64,000 nt of DNA from NCBI GenBank assembly GCA_910579645.1, contig CAJTVK010000003.1, positions 1 through 64,000 of the forward strand. Reading direction: 5' to 3'. A program made the translations under genes and the position numbers. The stretch comes from an uncultured Lachnospiraceae bacterium. Lineage in GTDB: Bacteria > Bacillota > Clostridia > Lachnospirales > Lachnospiraceae. Within the stretch, counting starts at the first letter, position 1. Every line of letters starts with the position of its first letter. The notes under the pieces are model-generated. The model searched no databases. It was given only the letters and a program-made list of their open reading frames with translations, and had not been told where the DNA came from. Shown here one piece after another: positions 9,366 through 17,718 of this stretch.

Positions 9366-10568
9366 CTATTTCGGTACTATTAATCGGTATGTTCCCCACA
9401 AATATTCCTCCTGCCCGGAGCCAATCCAAAGCATGTCGCCGGCATACATTCCCATCAGGAACAGAATATAATTTCTCCCGATATAGACAGAAATAATATG
9501 TGCCTCCACCACGGTATAAACAGCCAATGCCATCATCATCACCAGCCCTGCCCCGTCCTTTTTCCTGGCACACTGCCACAGCAGCAAAACATTCATCATT
9601 ACATATACCGTCCCGGGCAGAATCCCATACCAGTAAAAAATCCTTACAAACCCCATGTCAAAATAGTATTCATTGTCCGGCCCGGAAAACAGCGACCAAG
9701 TATCCGTTGTCCCTTCTGCCGTGGAAGAACCGTAATACAAATCCCGGATTCTTCCGTTCAGATGATCGTCCGCAAAAGCAACCGCCTTATTTATGAAGCA
9801 ATAATTAATGGGGTTGGCCACCCTTCGGTCCGCCACGGAAACGGAAAAAATCACACAGAACAGAAACAGTGCCATTCCTGCCCCATACACCCATTTCATC
9901 CCTGCCAGCCTCTTCCAGTAATGCATCGCCGCCGACCCTGCAATCCCGCAGAATGTCACAAGCATCCCCGTCTTGGAATCCGTCAGCAGAAACAAGCTGT
10001 AATTCATAGCCAGCAGAAGCAGGTAAGAATACCACTTCATTTTACTATTATACACATATAATCCCAATAATACCAGCATCATAAACATGCAATGGAGCGC
10101 ATTGGGATGCCCCAGTCCCAGACAGTATCTGGTCTGCATATATCCCCGGCCGAAATCCGTTTCCAGCGCAAGCCTGCCGAATATTCCCGTAACCGACAAT
10201 GCCATCAGAAGAAGACAGCCGGCCAATGTCATATAAAATACATATTTCAGCATTTTCCTCATATCCGTATGTTTACAGGCGGCTACAAAAACCACAATCC
10301 GCAATATCTCATTGCGCCCTGTCGCCTTGTAAGAAACCAGTCCCAGAATGCCGAACAGCAGCAGGGCAATCCATTCCTTCCGGGAATATTTGGTAAGCAA
10401 TACTTTGACCGCTGCCAGCAGAAAAGTCACCCGGAACAACTGCCCCTCTATCGGATTGATGTAATCGCTTTTATCCACAATGACAATCACGATTTCCAAC
10501 GTGACGCTCATATACAGCAGCAAAGCGGCTGCCCTATTCCAGTCCCAAGTCCTCTTCTCCTTCACCAT
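9366..10568 (-). CDS. Wzy-like polysaccharide polymerase
   Basis: An integral membrane protein of 400 residues with about ten hydrophobic segments and a long outside loop near residues 260-305 (FADDHLNGRIRDLYYG, then GPDNEYY). That pattern fits Wzy/EpsG-type polymerases, which join lipid-linked repeat units outside the membrane; sequence identity in the family is low, so topology and context carry the call. The RGYMQTRYCLGLGHPN segment is typical of streptococcal-type Wzy proteins. The start overlaps the 3' end of the upstream GT2 fusion by 35 nt and has GGGAGG 9 nt before it. It lies 52 nt before the initiating transferase. An O-antigen ligase role is less likely. Confidence 0.82.
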   Translation of the reverse strand: MVKEKRTWDWNRAAALLLYMSVTLEIVIVIVDKSDYINPIEGQLFRVTFLLAAVKVLLTKYSRKEWIALLLFGILGLVSYKATGRNEILRIVVFVAACKHTDMRKMLKYVFYMTLAGCLLLMALSVTGIFGRLALETDFGRGYMQTRYCLGLGHPNALHCMFMMLVLLGLYVYNSKMKWYSYLLLLAMNYSLFLLTDSKTGMLVTFCGIAGSAAMHYWKRLAGMKWVYGAGMALFLFCVIFSVSVADRRVANPINYCFINKAVAFADDHLNGRIRDLYYGSSTAEGTTDTWSLFSGPDNEYYFDMGFVRIFYWYGILPGTVYVMMNVLLLWQCARKKDGAGLVMMMALAVYTVVEAHIISVYIGRNYILFLMGMYAGDMLWIGSGQEEYLWGTYRLIVPK

Positions 10569-12903
10569 CTGCCCAGTCCTCCCAAAATACCCCTACCACA
10601 CTGTCTTTTCCGTAAAACTCCTTTACCACCCGATTGGTCCAGGCATCCGGATTATCGGTAATAGGCATGTGCATCAGCGGCCCCTGATCGTCGTTCAGCA
10701 AAGGAAGCACCACATCCCTTACGCCCTTGTCCAATAAAACTGCTTGCTGGTAATCGGCCTGCCGTTTAAAATCGGCTGCCTGCCCGCTTCTGATATAAGA
10801 CAGGCACGCAAATGAGGTTGTGGTTTTCATATCCCCTTTAAAGACCAGCAGAACCCCCAAAGCTGCCACGGCCGCCAACGGCAGCAGCAGCTTTGGCCGC
10901 TCCCGCTTTTTCCTCCGGTCTGCCAGTGCCCCTTCGGCATAAATCAAATTACCGAATACCAGAAACAGAAACATATAATAATTCATATTGTATACGCCGC
11001 CGGATACTTCCACGCCCGCATAAATCTCCGGCGCAAAACAGGCACAGTACACACAATAGGACAATCCGGCAAACAATACCGGCAGTGGATACCGTTTCTT
11101 TTCCCCTCTTGGCATATACCAAACCACCAAAGCCGCAAAAGCGAACAGAAGCAGCAGCAGCGGATGTTCCCTGATATACTCATACGCCTGCAGTCCTCCC
11201 CGTACAAAGCAGGAGAATATGGTTCCCACCACGGCGGAAATATGAAAGCCGAACTCTTCCCCTCCCCTGGCTTTATTCCCCGGAGCCTTCATACTGACAA
11301 TCAGTCCGGTCATTTCCAATGCCAAAGGCAGGGCAAACGCCGTTAGTTTCTTTCTTTTCTCCCGATCCGCCCATTGGAACAGAGCCAGCAATACCATCAC
11401 CAAAGGAGCCAGCAATGCGGCCTGATAATTGCAGCCCCCCAACGCCGCCATACAGACGGTCAGCCCAATATAACAACCAATGCCCCTTCCACTCTCTTCT
11501 TCCGTAAACCGCAGGTAAAGATATACGGCACATAAGGCAATGGCATAGGGAATCGTATAATGGGCATTTCCGTTATACCAGAAAATTGCCGATTTCGTGC
11601 TGGGCACAAACTGAATCCCGGCTGCGGCAAACAGCAGGAACAGAATTCCCCAATATTCCTCCCGGAATCCCCCTTTCTTCACCAGCAGATAGCGGGTCAG
11701 CAATCCAGTGCTGCCTAACCAGAGCGCAAGCATCAGATACGGCACGATGACATAAGCATCCGGTGAAAAAACCTCCGGCTGCAAAGTGAAAAGAAAGATA
11801 GAAAACCATGTCCCCTGCCAGCCATAATAAAATTGTCTGACAGTCTCCCCGGCCGCTTTCATCACTTCCGGCAGCGAATGGGCGGTTTCCCAGGCTTGAT
11901 GCGTCAGTTTCCCATATCCGAAATCATCCCCCGTGGCATGATTCACGTCGGCCAGGCTCAGAATGGGGAACAGGCTTACGGTAAAAACCAGAAGCAGCAG
12001 AACAAACAGCGTACTGCCGCTGCACATATGGGTCAGCTTCCATTTTACCTTTCCCAGCCGTTTCCTTCTCTCCTCCGCCTCATATGCACTTTTCCCGATA
12101 CCGTACGCCGCAGCCTCCCGGCTGCTTTTTCCGGCCTCCAGCAACACCGAAACAAGCTTCTCCCGATATTCCCTTTTCTCCCCCAAATCGTACTTTCGGA
12201 AGATATACCCGTATTCGGATGCATTCAGTTCTTTGTCGTCCCGGCATTGTTCCGTCAGCTGTTCGCTGCCCACCCCAATGCACACCAAAGGTTCCGTCGT
12301 ATATACAAAATAAGGATTCTCTTTCAGAATCTGCATATAGTATTCCATATCCACCAGCCAAGACAGCTTTTTGTCATAGACAATGCCGCCTGCCTCTTCC
12401 AATGCACTCCGTCTGACGATGACGGCACTGGGACTTCCTATGGTATTTCCGAGATAAAGATTGCGGTAATCCTGTTTTATCAAAGCTACATCCATATCGG
12501 AAATGCACCGTTCGTAGCTATTCTCCTCTCCCACCTGCCGGGTACCGGAAAAAGCCAACGCCGCTTCGGGATGCCTGTCCAGCATTCCCACAAATTCTTT
12601 CAGGCTGTCGGCATTGGCAAACCAATCGTCATGATGCATAATTTTTATATATTCGCCGCCGCTCCTGGCAATCGCCTCGTTCCAGTTCTCCGTAGAGCCA
12701 AGCCTCTGTCTGTTTCTGTAATATTTCACATATGTTTTGCCCTGCACCAACCGCTCTATCTCATCCCCTTCGGAATCGTCCGTCAGGATTACCTCAAAAT
12801 CCCGGCAGCTTTGCATTTCAATGGAAGAAAGCAGCCGTTCCACCGATTGCGCATTGTTGTATGCCGGAATGCAGATGGATACCTTGAAGCCTTTATTTCC
12901 CAT
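10534..12903 (-). CDS. GT2 glycosyltransferase fused to a DUF6056-like membrane domain
   Basis: A 789-residue two-part protein. Residues 6-240 are a GT2 domain with ICIPAYNN (10-17), TDDS (41-44) and HHDDW (90-94). From about 297 to 700 there are roughly ten membrane helices. The first outside loop contains TGDDFGY (324-330), a later one WYNGNAHYT, and the tail is soluble. This membrane half resembles the DUF6056 family of polysaccharide loci, whose acidic loop after the first helix recalls GT-C enzymes. The fusion would join cytoplasmic sugar transfer to a second membrane-bound step such as side-group addition; that is inference. It overlaps the upstream fucosyltransferase gene by 11 nt. Confidence 0.82.
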   Translation of the reverse strand: MGNKGFKVSICIPAYNNAQSVERLLSSIEMQSCRDFEVILTDDSEGDEIERLVQGKTYVKYYRNRQRLGSTENWNEAIARSGGEYIKIMHHDDWFANADSLKEFVGMLDRHPEAALAFSGTRQVGEENSYERCISDMDVALIKQDYRNLYLGNTIGSPSAVIVRRSALEEAGGIVYDKKLSWLVDMEYYMQILKENPYFVYTTEPLVCIGVGSEQLTEQCRDDKELNASEYGYIFRKYDLGEKREYREKLVSVLLEAGKSSREAAAYGIGKSAYEAEERRKRLGKVKWKLTHMCSGSTLFVLLLLVFTVSLFPILSLADVNHATGDDFGYGKLTHQAWETAHSLPEVMKAAGETVRQFYYGWQGTWFSIFLFTLQPEVFSPDAYVIVPYLMLALWLGSTGLLTRYLLVKKGGFREEYWGILFLLFAAAGIQFVPSTKSAIFWYNGNAHYTIPYAIALCAVYLYLRFTEEESGRGIGCYIGLTVCMAALGGCNYQAALLAPLVMVLLALFQWADREKRKKLTAFALPLALEMTGLIVSMKAPGNKARGGEEFGFHISAVVGTIFSCFVRGGLQAYEYIREHPLLLLLFAFAALVVWYMPRGEKKRYPLPVLFAGLSYCVYCACFAPEIYAGVEVSGGVYNMNYYMFLFLVFGNLIYAEGALADRRKKRERPKLLLPLAAVAALGVLLVFKGDMKTTTSFACLSYIRSGQAADFKRQADYQQAVLLDKGVRDVVLPLLNDDQGPLMHMPITDNPDAWTNRVVKEFYGKDSVVGVFWEDWADGEGEEDLGLE

Positions 12904-13921
12904 GCTTTCCTAAACTCCTTCTTATCTTGCCGGCGGCTTTGCCCGCATAATGCAAAAATTCATCCTTTTTCTCCTGCCGCCTGACTTCCCTCTCCGAAAA
13001 AGGAGACTCCTTTCTGCCGTCGGCCTGCCGGTTCCGCTTATATTGTTCCAGTTCTTCCCGGCAGGCTTCCGCCCCGAACAGCTTCCCCTGCCTGTCCTGA
13101 TACCAAAACCCGTCATAAATATTCTGCTCCGAGGCCCAATATCCGTCGGACACATTATGCCTTGCCCAATATTTCGGCGCTATGATTTTCTTCACCGTCC
13201 GGCTGGTAAACGCCGGAAAAAATGCAAAGGTGGAATTGGAAAGGATAAGATATTCCGCGTTTTTTATCGTCACATAATCCCCTGCCAGGTCAAAATGATA
13301 TGCCTTTACTTCCGGCAGTACCCGGCCGGCCGCAGCCACGTCGTCAGTCACAATCATAAACTCCATATCCGGCTTTATCCTGCGCATATTTTCCATGGCA
13401 TCCAGCCAATATTTCCTCCGCAGGAACAGCGGACGGATATCCGTATATTCCCCGCCCCGCATATTTATAACACACAGGTTGTCCCTTGTATACCGATAGG
13501 AATCATACTGCTCCTTCACTTCCAGCCATTTCCTGATATCTTCCTTATGGTGGGCAAAATATTTTTCCGCCTGCAGATTGCCGTACAGCAATGTATTGTC
13601 CGTAATTTTATAAATATCCTCATCCGGCCCTGCCACATAACACCCATGGGTCATGTCGTGGGCACAGCTTTTCAGATAAAGACGTTTTTCCTTTTCCCGA
13701 TAAGCCTGATACACCTTTTCCTTCTCTTTTTCCGGAATCGGAATGCCTAAGTCCATATCCATGAAATACATGCCCTTTTTGCTATGAATATTCACGGCCA
13801 GCTGCTCCTGCCCTGCAGTGCCGAATTTATACCCTAAATCCTCTGCAATACATCTGGCCGACACATAGCAAAACAATTGGTTCCCCAGTCCCTGCCCCTG
13901 CAAAAATTCCGTCCCTACCAT
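12893..13921 (-). CDS. GT11-like alpha-1,2-fucosyltransferase family protein
   Basis: A 342-residue protein of the fucosyltransferase superfamily. The N-terminus has GQGLGNQLF at residues 9-17, the glycine-rich GDP-binding turn of GT11. Mid-protein it has VINMRGGEYTD in the place of the canonical HxRRxDY, so the central motif is altered. ILSNSTFAFFPAF near residue 230 matches the SSFSWW motif region. The C-terminal 60 residues are highly charged. The start has GGAGG only 1 nt before the ATG, so a nearby alternative start is possible. A second, more canonical GT11 lies at 16808-17707. Transfer of fucose or a similar deoxyhexose is likely; the linkage is not proven. Confidence 0.83.
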   Translation of the reverse strand: MVGTEFLQGQGLGNQLFCYVSARCIAEDLGYKFGTAGQEQLAVNIHSKKGMYFMDMDLGIPIPEKEKEKVYQAYREKEKRLYLKSCAHDMTHGCYVAGPDEDIYKITDNTLLYGNLQAEKYFAHHKEDIRKWLEVKEQYDSYRYTRDNLCVINMRGGEYTDIRPLFLRRKYWLDAMENMRRIKPDMEFMIVTDDVAAAGRVLPEVKAYHFDLAGDYVTIKNAEYLILSNSTFAFFPAFTSRTVKKIIAPKYWARHNVSDGYWASEQNIYDGFWYQDRQGKLFGAEACREELEQYKRNRQADGRKESPFSEREVRRQEKKDEFLHYAGKAAGKIRRSLGKHGK

Positions 13922-14068
13922 ACCTCCATACCGTCACTTTCTGTGTCTGATTTCCTGACTTTACTATGTTCTTCCGCTTTCTGTTTTACGCATTCTCGAA
14001 TTTTCGGCTTTTTCCCTCTGGAACGTGTCTTAAATTTATTTCCCCGATCTGCCGCGCACATCATGTTT

Positions 14069-14932
14069 CTATTTCCAGAATTCATACCACTTCGGCTTCC
14101 GGTAGAGCAGATACTGATATTTTTCAATGTTTTCCCGGAGATAGGCCGGAAACGTCCCGTCAATTTCCACCTGAACCATCTGCGCGTCCCTTCCGAAAAT
14201 GTCCTGATGGGACTTAATGTTGCGCCTTACCTTGGAAAGCGTGGAACGGTTATTGTATTCCTGATGAGCCGCGCTCTTTATTTTGTACTTTACCCTGTCT
14301 TCCACCGACTGATTCTTGCCGCCGCCCATATAGCTGAAATGCCAGCCGCCGTCCGGCACGCGGACTCCCACCGCTTTCTGCTCCTTGTTGCGCAGTTCCT
14401 CCGTGGTATACTTGTCCAGCATGCCGTAACGGCACACTTTCGTCCCGAGCCACATAGGCTTGTCCACCCCGTCAAACTCCCCTGTCACCGAAAGCAGCCT
14501 GCCCGACACTTCCTCCATATTCAGATAGCAGTAAAACAGCCTTTGTGCCAACATATAAATTTTACCGTCTTCCACCGTAGGAAGCAGCTTTTTCAGCGTC
14601 TCCGGGTTCGGTATTTCGTCCACATCACTGAAAATAATGATATCTTCCGGCACGCAGCCGGCCAGTCCCCTGGCCACCGCACATTTCTGGTGATGATCCC
14701 TTGTGAAAGCATCGCAGTCCATGGGGGTGTCGTCCACCACGTTATGGATGATTTTATGCGCAAACTCTTGGAACATCTCTTTGTTTTCCTCATAAAATAA
14801 TGGTTTTTTATCGCCGGAGAAGGTTACGGTGGACTCGCTGATGACAAACTTGTCTACCACATCCTTTAGGATACTCATGCGTAAGTAGAGAATATCCAGT
14901 TCGTTAAAAAATTGAAAGCTATCGTATACCAT
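14069..14932 (-). CDS. Glycosyltransferase family 17 protein
   Basis: A GT17-like protein of 287 residues, the family whose animal member adds bisecting GlcNAc. The start MVYDSFQFFNELDIL is characteristic, and FSDVDEIPNPE (101-111) contains the DxD motif. GGWHFSYMGG follows in the second half. ATG 14932 has GAGGAGG a few bases upstream; reading further 5' gives cysteine- and arginine-rich sequence unlike the family. Bacterial GT17 genes are common in Clostridia polysaccharide loci, mostly of unknown specificity. GlcNAc transfer is plausible but unproven. It is followed by a 147-nt gap in which I see no gene. Confidence 0.88.
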   Translation of the reverse strand: MVYDSFQFFNELDILYLRMSILKDVVDKFVISESTVTFSGDKKPLFYEENKEMFQEFAHKIIHNVVDDTPMDCDAFTRDHHQKCAVARGLAGCVPEDIIIFSDVDEIPNPETLKKLLPTVEDGKIYMLAQRLFYCYLNMEEVSGRLLSVTGEFDGVDKPMWLGTKVCRYGMLDKYTTEELRNKEQKAVGVRVPDGGWHFSYMGGGKNQSVEDRVKYKIKSAAHQEYNNRSTLSKVRRNIKSHQDIFGRDAQMVQVEIDGTFPAYLRENIEKYQYLLYRKPKWYEFWK

Positions 14933-14960
14933 TTTTCCTCCTCTTTCCGTTCTGCCCATA

Positions 14961-15644
14961 TCAGTAAAATTTCGGGTATTGCGCATTGGTGCCCGCCCAT
15001 TTGTGGAAGACAAAGGGACGTATGCCCTCCGTTTCCGGCAGCATGGATTCGTGCCCGAAGTATTTTGCCACTTCAAGAGGAGCGTACCTCATTCCGGCTG
15101 CTTCGAATAAATGTCGGTTTTTGCAGCAGATGAATCCGTCCTCGTTGAAGAAGCCATGGTCCGCCTCAAAAGGAATCCCTGTCTTCGCAGGAAATTCCAG
15201 CAGCCGGCGGCTCCTGATAGATACACTGTTCCCTACCCGGCAGATGTTGCCTTCCGCATCCCTATATGAAAAGTCGTCCTTTGGCAGCGGGAACGGAGAA
15301 CCGATATAGTCGTAATCCAAGAATCGATCCTGCCACCTATCGGGATTTACCACGAAACCGTCATAGTGGACAAGGAGCATGAAATCGGTATGAATGTATT
15401 CATGCATGCGGTAAATCATATTGTAATTGAACGCATCGATATTTTTCAGTTTTTCAATGTGCCGGTATCGGATTCCCTTTGGCAGGAACAGCGGTTTCCT
15501 GTGGGTAACCAGTATGGTTTCGGCAAAATCAATGTCTTTCATGCTGTATTCCAAAGCCTTTACCGTAGCTTTTACCCTTACGCTGTCCATAGCGGCCAAA
15601 GTTACGTTGGGCAGCTGCAGGCGGCCGTTTTTATATTCACTCAT
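14961..15644 (-). CDS. DUF5672 family protein (putative glycosyltransferase)
   Basis: A 227-residue protein with the family hallmarks HYDGFVVNP (93-101) and YDYIGSPF (111-118), followed by GNSVSIRSRRLLE. These resemble the DxD and acceptor loops of GT-A transferases, and DUF5672 genes are regular members of O-antigen and capsule loci. ATG 15644 has AGGAGA just upstream; the longer reading to 15701 lacks family similarity. It sits 28 nt before the GT17 gene and 61 nt after a GT2. The reaction is not established; sugar transfer is inferred from the fold motifs and context. Confidence 0.85.
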   Translation of the reverse strand: MSEYKNGRLQLPNVTLAAMDSVRVKATVKALEYSMKDIDFAETILVTHRKPLFLPKGIRYRHIEKLKNIDAFNYNMIYRMHEYIHTDFMLLVHYDGFVVNPDRWQDRFLDYDYIGSPFPLPKDDFSYRDAEGNICRVGNSVSIRSRRLLEFPAKTGIPFEADHGFFNEDGFICCKNRHLFEAAGMRYAPLEVAKYFGHESMLPETEGIRPFVFHKWAGTNAQYPKFY

Positions 15645-15705
15645 TGTGTCTCTCCTGTCTGTTTTCCTGATTTTATGGGAAACGGCGGTTCCTGATAACA
15701 TAATG

Positions 15706-16728
15706 TCAGGATTTACTGCCTGTCCGCAGCGGAATAATATATTTATCGTACAATTTTACCGTATAATAATATAATTGGGGACAGGCCAGCATAAGTTTCA
15801 TTCTTGCCCTGTCGCCGGAAGCCACGCCGTCCGTCCGGTAAATCCGGCCGATTGTGCCGTTTTTATTGTCTTCCCGAAGCTGCTTTGCAATTTCCGCCGC
15901 ATATTTTCTGGTAGTTTTCTCTTTCATAAAGTCAATATAATAGAAGAGCAGCCGGCGGTAGAAATGGTAAGCCGCCTTGTCCGATAAATCTTCCATTCCG
16001 GCTTTCCTTATATAGTCAATCTGTTCCCGCCAAAAAGGAATTTCATCCTGCAGTCTTCGTTCCCCTGCTTTTTCGTTCATTATGCTGCCTTCCCTGTCCA
16101 GCACATAATTGTAATATGCGGTATCCAGGTAGGCCAGCCGTTCCATTTTGCAGAAAGCCTTAGTGGTAAACATAATATCCTCGGAATTTTTCCCTACCGG
16201 AAAACGCATCCCCCGGATTAAGTCCGCGGAAAACAGCTTACTCCAGACGGAATTGTAAATCAGATATCTTTCATCCCCGCAGACATATATTTCCAATGCC
16301 TCTCTCTTTGATAATGATACACTATTACCTGCGGAAGCGTCAATAACGGCTGTCTTTGTAATCTGTTTATACCGGCAGGCTGCCACTTCGGCCCCTTCCC
16401 TCTCACAAGCCTCATACATGGCACGGTACATATCCGGCTCGATCCAGTCGTCCCCGTCCACAAAGCCGATATAATCTCCCGCCGCGGCTTCCAGCCCCGC
16501 ATTCCTCGCATCGGAAAGCCCGCCGTTCTTTTTGTGGATGACTTTCACTCTGCCGTCCCGTTCTGCATAAGCGTCGCAGATGTGTCCGGAGCCGTCTGCG
16601 GAACCGTCGTCCACCAAAATAATTTCCAGATTTTTATATGTCTGCCCCAGCACGGTATCCACACAGCGGGGCAAATACTCTTCTATATTATAGACGGCCA
16701 CTATGACCGAAATCAAAGCTTCTTTCAT
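15706..16728 (-). CDS. Glycosyltransferase family 2
   Basis: A 340-residue GT2 enzyme with ISVIVAVYN at 6-14, VDDGSADGS at 39-47 and VDGDDW at 90-95, followed by KNSEDIMFT, the GED-type acceptor motif. It closely resembles the two GT2 genes at 178 and 1288 in length and organisation. I chose ATG 16728, with AGGAG 12 nt upstream, because the motif starts six residues later; the longer reading to 16797 adds 23 unrelated residues. It should add a sugar to the lipid-linked unit in the cytoplasm. Donor unknown. Confidence 0.92.
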   Translation of the reverse strand: MKEALISVIVAVYNIEEYLPRCVDTVLGQTYKNLEIILVDDGSADGSGHICDAYAERDGRVKVIHKKNGGLSDARNAGLEAAAGDYIGFVDGDDWIEPDMYRAMYEACEREGAEVAACRYKQITKTAVIDASAGNSVSLSKREALEIYVCGDERYLIYNSVWSKLFSADLIRGMRFPVGKNSEDIMFTTKAFCKMERLAYLDTAYYNYVLDREGSIMNEKAGERRLQDEIPFWREQIDYIRKAGMEDLSDKAAYHFYRRLLFYYIDFMKEKTTRKYAAEIAKQLREDNKNGTIGRIYRTDGVASGDRARMKLMLACPQLYYYTVKLYDKYIIPLRTGSKS

Positions 16729-16807
16729 GACACATTTTTGCTCCTTTCGGGAATCACCGCAACGGCCTGTATCAGTTCCGAAATCAGTCAGACGCACAAG
16801 TTATTTC

Positions 16808-17707
16808 TTAACAGACCTTCCCCGACGCATCTATCCTGACCATATCGGAAGTATAGATATCCCGGCAGTCATAAGTATTCAGCCACTTGGCCGGCGCCGC
16901 CACGCATTTTCCCTGCGGGTTGGCCAGCCATGCCCCCCACCAGCTGAAACTGCTGTTGGCAATGATATGATGCCTGCATTTGCTCATCAGCATTAAGTCC
17001 AAATATCCCGTCGCCTCCGTAGTGCCTTTGATTACCGTAAAACGCCCGGGCCGTTCTTTCTTCCTGCACCATTGTTCCGCCCAGACGGAATCGTTGGTAA
17101 ATACAAAAAAGGACGTATCCGGACATATCTCCCTCAGATAGGCAACCGCTCCGTCATAATAGGCATCCGTGCAGATTCCTCCGTACACTTCCGGCGATGC
17201 CAGATAGTCTCCCCTGCGGATATGAATGCTGACCGCACCGGCACCGGCCTCCCTGATTCTCCTTTCATACTCTCCCATCCGCTCTTTTTCCCTTTCTGGC
17301 AGTCTGTCCCGTCGGAACCGGAACGCTTCCCGCACCTTATCTTCCACGTCCTTGAAATACCGCTCGCTCTGAAAGCATCCGCATAAATAAGAATGCTCTT
17401 TCTCCAATACCGCCGCGTCAAAATCCATGGATTTCTCATGGTATTCCGCACTTTTTCTACCCAATAGCTTCCGCCGCACCCGGCTGGCCATATCCATAGC
17501 CGAATCGGTCAGCCGAATCACTTCCTGCCTGTCCGCTTTCGGATAATCGATACCGAATACCCACAGCATGATAGGTCTGGCATTATCAAGCTTGTATTCC
17601 GTCACGTCGTCAAACTTCACTTCCCGTCCGAGGGAAACCAGCTTCAGATAAAGGGCATACTGAAACATCTGATTCCCGATTCCTCCCGACATCCGTATAA
17701 TATCCAT
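16808..17707 (-). CDS. Alpha-1,2-fucosyltransferase (GT11)
   Basis: A GDP-fucose-dependent transferase of 299 residues, the usual GT11 length. Motifs are GGIGNQMFQ (8-16), IHIRRGDY (161-168), and the C-terminal SSFSWWGAWL. The start is ATG 17707, with GGAGG 5 nt upstream inside the spacer after the asparagine synthase gene; the longer frame to 17914 only overlaps that gene. The product would place an alpha-1,2-fucose, as on blood-group-H-like or milk-oligosaccharide-like termini. No GDP-fucose synthesis genes lie in the window, so the donor must come from elsewhere in the genome. Confidence 0.93.
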   Translation of the reverse strand: MDIIRMSGGIGNQMFQYALYLKLVSLGREVKFDDVTEYKLDNARPIMLWVFGIDYPKADRQEVIRLTDSAMDMASRVRRKLLGRKSAEYHEKSMDFDAAVLEKEHSYLCGCFQSERYFKDVEDKVREAFRFRRDRLPEREKERMGEYERRIREAGAGAVSIHIRRGDYLASPEVYGGICTDAYYDGAVAYLREICPDTSFFVFTNDSVWAEQWCRKKERPGRFTVIKGTTEATGYLDLMLMSKCRHHIIANSSFSWWGAWLANPQGKCVAAPAKWLNTYDCRDIYTSDMVRIDASGKVC

Positions 17708-17718
17708 CTCCACCTCCG

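Noticed and set aside
9310..9579. An 89-codon minus-strand frame.
   Set aside because: Out-of-frame shadow of the Wzy-like gene end; cysteine- and glycine-rich without motif.
13915..14163. An 82-codon frame in the 147-nt gap between GT17 and fucosyltransferase genes.
   Set aside because: Highly basic, overlaps both neighbours, no ribosome site and no recognisable pattern.
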